A program made the translations under genes and the position numbers. From the NCBI GenBank assembly GCA_028697935.1, contig JAQVEM010000056.1, positions 1 through 8,930 on the forward strand: a DNA stretch of 8,930 nucleotides, given 5' to 3'. Shown here piece after piece: positions 1 to 6,874 of the stretch. A model generated the notes under the pieces. That model saw only the letters and a list, made by a program, of their open reading frames with translations. It had not been told where the DNA came from and made no database searches. Within the stretch, counting starts at the first letter, position 1. The number at the start of each line of letters is the position of its first letter. This DNA is from Actinomycetota bacterium (GTDB lineage Bacteria > Actinomycetota > Humimicrobiia > Humimicrobiales > Humimicrobiaceae).

Positions 1-1947
<1,947 letters not shown>

Positions 1948-2014
1948 CTATAAATATCGCTATGAAGCTTTGAAAGAATAATATTTTAAGAATATTTAAA
2001 GAAGTTTTTAATCT

Positions 2015-2129
2015 TACGGTGGTCATAGCGAAGGGGCAACACTTGTTCCCATCCCGAACACAATAGTTAAGCCCTTCTGCGCCGATGGTACTGCGCCGAT
2101 CTGGTGTGGGAGAGTAGGACGCCACCGTA
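2015..2129 (+). rRNA. 5S ribosomal RNA
   Basis: This is a complete 5S rRNA of about 115 nt. Its ends are set by helix I: positions 2015-2023 pair along their full length with 2121-2129 (TACGGTGGT against GCCACCGTA, with one G-U pair at the inner end). The conserved internal stretch TTCCCATCCCGAACAC followed by AGTTAAGCCC is present at about 2046-2075, and GGGAGAGTAGG precedes the closing strand. It lies 67 nt after the 23S end. The spacer (1948-2014) is AT-rich and holds no tRNA, giving the usual 23S-5S order. The mature ends could differ by one or two bases. Confidence 0.96.
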
Positions 2130-2137
2130 TTTTATTT

Positions 2138-2177
2138 TAAAATAAGAGTCTGAATTTTAAATTAAAATAAGAGTTTG
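2138..2177. repeat. Direct repeat pair downstream of 5S rRNA
   Basis: A 15-nt unit, TAAAATAAGAGTCTG, at 2138-2152 recurs at 2163-2177 with one change (C to T), a 25-nt period. A weaker third echo (ATTAAAATAGAAC) follows at about 2188. The first copy begins inside an AT-only palindrome (2132-2145). This may be simple AT-rich drift behind the rRNA operon. No GC-rich terminator hairpin is visible for the rRNA transcript in this stretch. Confidence 0.5.
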
Positions 2178-2180
2178 GCA

Positions 2181-2198
2181 TTCTATATTAAAATAGAA
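2181..2198. other. Small AT-rich inverted repeat in the convergent intergenic region
   Basis: TTCTAT (2181-2186) and ATAGAA (2193-2198) form a 6-bp stem with a 6-nt loop. It lies between the converging rRNA and xylB transcripts. No clear T-run follows on either strand, so I do not call it a terminator. Confidence 0.3.
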
Positions 2199-2248
2199 CA
2201 AAGATCTAACTTTTTATATCAAAATCTTCCAGATCGAAAATCTTATTT

Positions 2249-2280
2249 AAAAATACTAAATTATATTTTTATAATTTTAG
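2249..2280 (-). terminator. Possible AU-rich terminator for the isomerase-xylB transcript
   Basis: Read on the minus strand, an imperfect stem (CTAAAATTATA against TATAATTTAG, one bulged base, A-rich loop; 2280-2256) is followed at once by TATTTTT (2255-2249). It lies about 80 nt past the xylB stop codon, a sensible place for termination. The stem is almost all A-T, so its strength is doubtful. A second candidate hairpin with a CCCGG/CCGGG stem lies nearer the gene at 2308-2330 but lacks a U-run. Confidence 0.35.
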
Positions 2281-2307
2281 AAATTTGTAGCTGTTTTTTT
2301 GCAGTAT

Positions 2308-2330
2308 CCCGGATAAATTAAATTGCCGGG
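2308..2330. other. GC-clamped hairpin just past the xylB stop
   Basis: CCCGG (2308-2312) and CCGGG (2326-2330) form a 5-bp GC stem around a 13-nt AT loop, standing out in a very AT-rich region. It is 30 nt beyond the xylB stop codon. In the xylB direction it is followed by ATACTGC and an A-run rather than U, so it would be an RNA 3'-end or RNase-protection stem more readily than a classical intrinsic terminator. Confidence 0.35.
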
Positions 2331-2360
2331 TGATGGAATTATTGATTTAATTTTAATTAT

Positions 2361-3890
2361 CTATTGTAAATCACTTAGTTTTTTAAAGTCTTCTTTCAGG
2401 TTTTTATATAGTGATTTATACAGTGGATATATTTTTTTGTATTTCTCAACATTTTCTGGTATTGGATAATTTTCCTGTTTTACCTCACTAACTATTTTAT
2501 CAGTAGCCTCTTCAATATTTGAGAAAATTCCACATCCTTTACCAGCAATAATAGCAGCACCATAAGCAGGACCTTCTTCAATATTTAGAGTGATAACTTT
2601 TGAATTCAGGACATCTGCAAGTATCTGTCTCCAGATTCCACTCCTTGCTCCGCCGCCTGACAAAATTATACTGTCTGATTTAATATCAAGTTCATTCATA
2701 AGAGATAGACAATCAAGCTGACTAAAAGCAACTCCTTCCATGATTGATCTGATAAAATGATCAGGGCCATGTCTGTAAGAAATACCAAAAAATACACCTC
2801 TTGCATGTGGGTCTGCATATGGCACTCTTTCTCCAGACAAATATGGTAAAAATACAAGTCCTTCTGAACCAACAGGAGCTTTTGTTGCCTGACTATCAAT
2901 TAATCCATAACCCCTCATGTTAGGATAGTTATTGATTATTTCGATAGTTGGACCAAATTTTTCTGAATACCATCTTACTGAGCCACCGGCTGAAAGTGTT
3001 ACACCTGTAAGGTGCCATTTGTCAGTTACAGCATGACAAAAAGAATGTAACCTTCCTTCTGGATCATATACAGGTTCATCACTGTGTGCAAAAACTACAC
3101 CAGAAGTTCCGATTGAATCCATAATTCGTTTTTTTCTTACTATTCCGGTTCCAACTGCACCTGCTGCGTTATCACTGCCTCCACCGGCTATCGGAGTTCC
3201 TTCAATTAAGCCTGTAAGCTCTGAAGCCTCTTTACTAACTCTGGAAGATAATATTTCTGACTCATATACATTTGGAAGAAAATCACGATTTATCTGTAAC
3301 CCATCAAGAATTGTATCAGACCAGTTCCTGGAGGGTATATCCATAAGAATTGTCCCGGAAGCATCCGATACCTCGGTTGCAAAAGTACCTGATAACCTGT
3401 ATCTTATATAATCTTTAGGCAGGAGAATTTTTGATATTTTTTTGTAGTTGGTGGATTCGTTTTCTCTAAGCCAGAGTATTTTTGGAGCTGTAAACCCGGG
3501 CAGGGCCTTATTATATGACAGCTTTATAAAGTTGTCATAACCAAATATCTTATATATGGTTTCGCATTGGGGATAAGTTCTCTGGTCACACCATAGTATT
3601 GCAGGCCTTATTACTTTACCATTATTATCCAGAAAGACGCTACCGTGCATCTGTCCCGAGAGACCTATGCACATTATATCTCGTGGGGGGACATGAGATT
3701 TATTTAACACGTCTTTTATGGTTTTTATAGAGGCTATCCACCAATCCTCGGGAATCTGCTCGGCCCACCCGGGTCTGGGGGTTATAAGCTTATATCCACT
3801 TATGCTTGATGCTACAAGTTTAAGATTTTCATCTATAATTAATGCTCTGGTTGAAGTTGTTCCTGTATCAAGACCTAAAAGATATTTCAT
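2361..3890 (-). CDS. xylB: Xylulokinase (FGGY-family carbohydrate kinase)
   Basis: This 509-residue cytoplasmic kinase is predicted to phosphorylate D-xylulose with ATP to xylulose 5-phosphate. The N-terminal FGGY lobe opens with the phosphate-binding motif LGLDTGTTSTR (residues 5-15). SGQMHG (78-83) matches the xylulose-binding QMHG of E. coli XylB, and PAILWCDQR (96-104) matches its PAILWNDGR. GGGSDNAAGAVG (236-247) carries the likely catalytic base D240. The C-terminal lobe has SIGTSG (259-264), LPYLSGERVPYADP (348-361) and the adenosine-loop motif SGGGARS (411-417). Length is normal for XylB. The ATG at 3890 is the only sensible start, because DTG lies eight residues in and an in-frame TAA is at 3923-3921. 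No Shine-Dalgarno lies near it; the closest, AAAGG, is about 40 nt upstream. It follows the isomerase gene by 75 nt, probably in one transcript. Related FGGY kinases act on other ketoses, but the QMHG motif and the isomerase neighbour favour xylulose. Confidence 0.93.
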   Translation of the reverse strand: MKYLLGLDTGTTSTRALIIDENLKLVASSISGYKLITPRPGWAEQIPEDWWIASIKTIKDVLNKSHVPPRDIMCIGLSGQMHGSVFLDNNGKVIRPAILWCDQRTYPQCETIYKIFGYDNFIKLSYNKALPGFTAPKILWLRENESTNYKKISKILLPKDYIRYRLSGTFATEVSDASGTILMDIPSRNWSDTILDGLQINRDFLPNVYESEILSSRVSKEASELTGLIEGTPIAGGGSDNAAGAVGTGIVRKKRIMDSIGTSGVVFAHSDEPVYDPEGRLHSFCHAVTDKWHLTGVTLSAGGSVRWYSEKFGPTIEIINNYPNMRGYGLIDSQATKAPVGSEGLVFLPYLSGERVPYADPHARGVFFGISYRHGPDHFIRSIMEGVAFSQLDCLSLMNELDIKSDSIILSGGGARSGIWRQILADVLNSKVITLNIEEGPAYGAAIIAGKGCGIFSNIEEATDKIVSEVKQENYPIPENVEKYKKIYPLYKSLYKNLKEDFKKLSDLQ

Positions 3891-3896
3891 AATTAT

Positions 3897-3935
3897 AAAA
3901 ATATTATTGAATAATACTGTTTATTATTGTCCTTT
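3897..3935 (-). promoter_or_regulatory. Isomerase-xylB intergenic leader with alternative AT hairpins
   Basis: Read on the minus strand, an SD-like AAAGGAC (3935-3929) is followed by three blocks AATAATA (3928-3922), TATTATT (3916-3910) and AATAATA (3908-3902), then TTTTT (3901-3897). Block 2 can pair with block 1 (loop AACAG) or with block 3 (6 bp, loop TCA, directly followed by the U-run). The second fold looks like a weak intrinsic terminator just before xylB. All pairs are A-U, so a regulatory role is only a possibility. Confidence 0.3.
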
Positions 3936-3965
3936 ATAATTTATTACTTAAAATACTTACCTTAA

Positions 3966-5078
3966 TTATTTCTTCATCATTTTTGCAAGTATTAATTCTA
4001 TATCTCCTCTGTGGTTCTCAGGGTTGTAATATGCTTCAATTATCTCTTCATTCGGCAGACTATTAATCCTCTCATTCATTATATTAAGCACGAGGGAGTT
4101 AATTTCGATAGCTTTGCTTACGGGCATCCTTTCAGGATTAATATCTATGCCAAAATATTCATTATAACCGGCCATTTTTAATGCAAAAAGCGATGCCTCT
4201 CCCTGTGACCATTCTACTGCACCTACATTTAAATCCTGATCATAATTACCAAGGGGCTGGCTATTCCAGTGCGTATGAAAAAGTCTGCCTTCTCTTAATG
4301 CTCTGCTGAATGCGTAAGGCGCATCTTCATAACCCATTCTGATATGTCCTATTTCAGGCTGCATTCCAAGTAATCTGTAGCCTTTATTTAGAAGGTCTTT
4401 ATTAACTTTTGATTTTAATCTTGATTCAATATCATGGCATGCAAGAAGACCATCAACAGTTGTTCTGTAGATATTATTTGGTGCAGGCTCATACGGTTTG
4501 GGTTCAATAGCAACCGGAATACCGGGAACTTCATCCATAGCACAGGCCACTGCGTCTTCAAACCTATCCCACATGTCATAAAAAATTGTTCCAAGGGAAT
4601 ACAGGTAGCCATCTATACCCGGCCATATACCTGCATGATGAAGGTTATGGTCTCTTACAAATTTCAGACAGTTTGTTAAAATTTCTATTGCCTCATCTCT
4701 ATATTTATTAATAGGATTTGATAAGGAACCAAACTCAAATTGTCGGGGATAAAAAATTGAGGGATAACAGGAAAGAAGCTTAATTCCGCTCTCTTTTTCA
4801 AGTTCTTCGTAAAGGTGGTAATTTTCTTCGTTTACTTCAAGTGGATAGTGAGCTTCTATTGCTTTCACTCCGAATTTCGCCATATCAGCAGCCATTTCTA
4901 TTCTCTGTGGTATGTCTTTGTTTTCTATATATGCATCATGAAATCTTCCACCTGCAGGTGTAAAATACCATATGCCAACGGAAATTTTTAGGTCAATGCT
5001 GAAGGTATTTAGATGATTTATTAATTCTTCCTTTGTTCTTCTCTTTTCCTGATATCTTGTATTTATAATGTCATTCAT
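3966..5078 (-). CDS. xylA: Xylose isomerase-like TIM-barrel sugar isomerase
   Basis: This 370-residue soluble protein of the xylose isomerase-like TIM-barrel superfamily probably converts an aldose (most likely D-xylose) to the ketose used by the adjacent kinase. Compared from memory with Streptomyces XylA, it keeps EPKP (E192, K194), PEIGH (E242, H245), YDQD (D280, D282) and the last metal Asp in GIDINP (D312). The ring-opening His aligns with H77 (EAHYP), but its partner Asp (Streptomyces D57) is absent, and metal ligand D245 is replaced by H270 in FHTHWN. FGSLSNP (116-122) and an extra N-terminal helix (about 10-30) recall the RhaI-type L-rhamnose isomerases. Start ATG at 5078 has AGGA 12 nt upstream. 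It is first in the minus-strand operon, about 85 nt after the predicted transcription start. The xylA symbol rests on context and superfamily; the true substrate could be another aldose. Confidence 0.72.
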   Translation of the reverse strand: MNDIINTRYQEKRRTKEELINHLNTFSIDLKISVGIWYFTPAGGRFHDAYIENKDIPQRIEMAADMAKFGVKAIEAHYPLEVNEENYHLYEELEKESGIKLLSCYPSIFYPRQFEFGSLSNPINKYRDEAIEILTNCLKFVRDHNLHHAGIWPGIDGYLYSLGTIFYDMWDRFEDAVACAMDEVPGIPVAIEPKPYEPAPNNIYRTTVDGLLACHDIESRLKSKVNKDLLNKGYRLLGMQPEIGHIRMGYEDAPYAFSRALREGRLFHTHWNSQPLGNYDQDLNVGAVEWSQGEASLFALKMAGYNEYFGIDINPERMPVSKAIEINSLVLNIMNERINSLPNEEIIEAYYNPENHRGDIELILAKMMKK

Positions 5079-5170
5079 GGTAGCTCTATATCCTGCCTTC
5101 CATTAATAAAATATTTTTTATTAAATTAAAAAGTTTAAATTTTTAAATAAAAGTTATATAGATTAAAACT

Positions 5171-5199
5171 ATAGTAAGAAAAAAAAAATAGTTAGTCAA
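5171..5199 (-). promoter_or_regulatory. Sigma70-type promoter of the isomerase-xylB operon
   Basis: On the minus strand TTGACT (5199-5194) is followed after 17 nt by TACTAT (5176-5171). Transcription would start near 5164, giving a leader of about 85 nt to the isomerase ATG. The -35 box sits inside the left arm of the 13-bp inverted repeat. An A/T-only tract lies upstream of the -35 and could serve as an UP element shared with the opposing promoter. Confidence 0.65.
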
Positions 5200-5254
5200 G
5201 TAAATTATAAAATTATATTTAAAAATTATATTTAAAAAATGACTTGACTAACTA
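5189..5254. promoter_or_regulatory. Perfect 13-bp inverted repeat spanning the divergent promoters (likely operator)
   Basis: TAGTTAGTCAAGT (5189-5201) is the exact reverse complement of ACTTGACTAACTA (5242-5254). The arms are separated by 40 nt of A/T-rich sequence, and their centres are 53 bp apart, close to five turns of B-DNA. Each arm contains the -35 hexamer of the promoter firing away from it plus seven further matching bases, so the match is wider than shared -35 boxes would need. It lies upstream of both predicted start sites, so it should act as DNA rather than as an RNA hairpin. The 40-nt centre holds a 13-nt direct repeat (AAAATTATATTTA at 5209-5221 and 5222-5234). The regulator is not encoded in this window; ROK (XylR-like), LacI or AraC types are all possible. 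Confidence 0.7.
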
Positions 5255-5272
5255 ACTTTATGCCTTTATAAT
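5244..5272 (+). promoter_or_regulatory. Sigma70-type promoter of the sugar ABC transporter operon
   Basis: TTGACT (5244-5249), a 17-nt spacer and a consensus TATAAT (5267-5272) make this the strongest promoter in the window. Transcription would start near 5279, leaving a leader of about 340 nt before the binding-protein gene. The -35 box lies in the right arm of the inverted repeat, so a protein bound there would block or recruit RNA polymerase. Confidence 0.75.
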
Positions 5273-5370
5273 TTCATTTGTAAAAAAATACTTTCATAAT
5301 AATTTCATAGCATATTCAAAGTAATCATTAAAAAATTATAAATTTAAAATTTAATGTCCGGAGGCTTGTA

Positions 5371-5421
5371 GTGTCAGAGTTTTGCTGTATCTCTATAAAA
5401 AATAGAATTATCATTCAATAA
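5371..5421 (+). CDS. Candidate leader ORF 1 (16 codons, GTG start), doubtful
   Basis: A GTG at 5371 is preceded by GGAGG (5360-5364) with a 6-nt gap, a good ribosome site. It opens a 16-codon frame, MSEFCCISIKNRIIIQ, ending at TAA 5419-5421. It lies in the predicted leader of the transporter mRNA. No homology can be judged at this length. The evidence is only the ribosome site in a region otherwise poor in G, so it may be chance. Confidence 0.25.
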   Translation: MSEFCCISIKNRIIIQ

Positions 5422-5514
5422 TCCAAATCAAAAACGTAAGAAAATAAATATGTGTGTGATTTTTTGGAAAAATTATTAATAAAATAGATTAAATAAAGGA
5501 GGTAATAAAAAAGT

Positions 5515-5595
5515 ATGAAAAAATATGAGACTTGTCTAAGCACCCTTCGGCAGGCTAAACTTAAACAAATCTCTATTAAATTTTATCAAAAGTAA
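5515..5595 (+). CDS. Candidate leader ORF 2 (26 codons) ahead of the binding-protein gene
   Basis: ATG at 5515 has AAAGGAGG (5496-5503) 11-12 nt upstream, the strongest Shine-Dalgarno in the window though slightly far. It encodes MKKYETCLSTLRQAKLKQIS plus six residues, basic and without a membrane segment, stopping at 5595. The next gene starts 26 nt later. The ribosome-site and start region resembles that of the binding-protein gene (GGAG, A-rich spacer, GT, G, A-run), so it may be a duplicated or displaced start region rather than a functional peptide. It could also be a leader peptide coupled to downstream translation. I do not recognise the sequence. Confidence 0.4.
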   Translation: MKKYETCLSTLRQAKLKQISIKFYQK

Positions 5596-5607
5596 GATTG
5601 ATTTAAA

Positions 5608-5612
5608 AGGAG
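5608..5612 (+). promoter_or_regulatory. Ribosome binding site fixing the GTG start of the binding protein
   Basis: AGGAG lies 9 nt before GTG at 5622. This spacing, together with the Lys-Lys and hydrophobic signal sequence that begin immediately after the GTG, supports GTG over the later in-frame ATG codons (residues 14 and 17), which would destroy the signal peptide. Confidence 0.8.
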
Positions 5613-5621
5613 ATAAAAAAA

Positions 5622-6764
5622 GTGAAAAAAATACTTGTTCTTACATTGGTTGTAGCTTTGATGGTTTCAATGTTATTAATTGGGACTTCCTGTACTCAGG
5701 AGCAGGCTACAACAGAAGAATCAGCTGAAACAGAAGCAACAGAAACAGAAGCAGCTGAAACAGAAGCAGGTAGTGAACTTATAGGTGTAACAATGCCTAC
5801 AAAATCACTCCAGAGATGGAATCAGGATGGAGATAACATAAAAAAGCAGCTTGAAGCAAAAGGGTATGAAGTAGATCTTCAGTATGCTGAAAATGATGTA
5901 AATACCCAGCTAAGCCAGCTCGAAAATCAAATCACAAAGGGTTGTAAAGTTCTGGTAATTGCTTCAATAGATGGTTCTGCTTTAGGGGAAGTGTTAAAGA
6001 AAGCTGCAGATGCTGGAATAAAATCCATTGCTTATGACAGGCTTATAATGGAAACTCCGAATGTTGATTATTATGTTTCATTTGATAACTTTAGAGTAGG
6101 CGAATTCCAGGGGAAATATATCGAAGAAGCTCTTGGCCTGGATAAAGGTAATGGTCCGTTTAATATTGAGCTGGTTGCAGGTTCTCCGGATGATAATAAT
6201 GCTTTCCTGTTTAATGCAGGTGCTATGAGTGTTTTACAGCCCTATATTGATAATGGCCAGCTGGTGGTTGTAAGTGGCCAGACGGATTTTACAACAATAG
6301 CAACACCTGCATGGAAATCTGAAACTGCTCAGGCAAGAATGGATAATATTATAACAGCTCATTATGCTGGGGGCACAAAACTCGATGCTGTTCTCTGCCC
6401 AAATGATAGTACTGCAATAGGCGTTATTGCAGCACTTGATAACGTTGGTTATGGTAGTGCCGACAAGCCGTATCCAATTATAACAGGACAGGATTGTGAT
6501 ATACCTAACGTGATAGCTATTATTGAAGGAAAGCAGGCAATGTCAGTATTTAAAGATACACGTACCCTGGCTGCAAAAGCTGTTGAAATGGTAGAAGCAA
6601 TTATAAATGGAACGGAGGTACCTGTAAATAATACAGAAGATTATGATAACGGTGTTAAGGTAGTTCCTTCATTCCTTTGTGATCCTGTAGTTGTTACTAA
6701 AGATAATTATAAAGAAATGTTGATTGATAGTGGATATTATACAGAGGATCAAATCACAAAATAG
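5622..6764 (+). CDS. chvE: ChvE-type multiple-sugar-binding lipoprotein of an ABC transporter
   Basis: This 380-residue extracytoplasmic binding protein captures aldoses for the ABC importer encoded next. Residues 1-23 form a lipoprotein signal peptide (KK, then a hydrophobic core) with a somewhat weak lipobox GTSC and acylated C24. Residues 25-50 are an acidic Glu/Thr/Ala linker with repeated TEA units. The periplasmic-binding domain starts near residue 52. It closely follows the Agrobacterium ChvE pattern: MPTKSLQRW (58-66), DLQYAENDVNTQLSQLENQI (85-104), VIASIDGSAL (112-121), AYDRLI (137-142), GPFNIELVAGSPDDNNAF (178-195), AQARMDN (236-242), GQD (289-291) and NGVKVVPS (343-350). ChvE-family proteins bind several sugars, including xylose, arabinose, galactose, glucose and fucose. 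The divergent isomerase and kinase point to a pentose here. The start is GTG. The gene leads the transporter operon and is followed by a tandem hairpin. Confidence 0.92.
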   Translation: MKKILVLTLVVALMVSMLLIGTSCTQEQATTEESAETEATETEAAETEAGSELIGVTMPTKSLQRWNQDGDNIKKQLEAKGYEVDLQYAENDVNTQLSQLENQITKGCKVLVIASIDGSALGEVLKKAADAGIKSIAYDRLIMETPNVDYYVSFDNFRVGEFQGKYIEEALGLDKGNGPFNIELVAGSPDDNNAFLFNAGAMSVLQPYIDNGQLVVVSGQTDFTTIATPAWKSETAQARMDNIITAHYAGGTKLDAVLCPNDSTAIGVIAALDNVGYGSADKPYPIITGQDCDIPNVIAIIEGKQAMSVFKDTRTLAAKAVEMVEAIINGTEVPVNNTEDYDNGVKVVPSFLCDPVVVTKDNYKEMLIDSGYYTEDQITK

Positions 6765-6793
6765 AGATTATATATGAATAAATATAATCTTTT
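6765..6793 (+). terminator. First hairpin after the binding-protein gene
   Basis: AGATTATA (6765-6772), immediately after the TAG stop, pairs perfectly with TATAATCT (6783-6790) and is followed by TTTT (6790-6793). The stem is AT-rich and the U-run short, so it is weak alone, but it sits directly before a much stronger hairpin. Confidence 0.4.
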
Positions 6794-6798
6794 GTATT

Positions 6799-6846
6799 AA
6801 CTGCAGGCCGGATACTCTTATGAATATTATTCGGCCTGCAGTTTTT
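6799..6846 (+). terminator. Strong hairpin with U-run between binding protein and ATPase
   Basis: AACTGCAGGCCG (6799-6810) pairs perfectly over 12 bp with CGGCCTGCAGTT (6832-6843). The stem extends by up to four more pairs including one G-U, with a loop of about 13 nt, and is followed by TTTTT (6842-6846). This has the form of an intrinsic terminator. As the ATPase and permease have no clear promoter of their own after it, partial read-through is likely. Such hairpins commonly give more binding protein than membrane components, either by termination or by protecting the mRNA 3' end. Confidence 0.8.
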
Positions 6847-6874
6847 AAAAATAATAAAAGGAAGAGTCTGTTAA

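Noticed and set aside
1948..2014. A tRNA in the 23S-5S spacer
   Set aside because: The spacer is only 67 nt, AT-rich and lacks the TTCRA loop and acceptor pairing.
5202..5241. The A/T direct repeats in the promoter core as a CRISPR or satellite array
   Set aside because: There are only two or three short AT units without spacers, better explained as a flexible or UP-element-like promoter core.
5189..5254. The 13-bp inverted repeat read as an RNA hairpin, transposon end or phage attachment site
   Set aside because: Both predicted starts lie outside it, so it is not transcribed from these promoters. There is no transposase, target duplication or integrase nearby, and overlap with two good promoters explains it better.
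5279..5621. T-box or known metabolite riboswitch in the transporter leader
   Set aside because: No T-box core (AGGGTGGNACCGCG) and no riboswitch consensus that I recognise is present.
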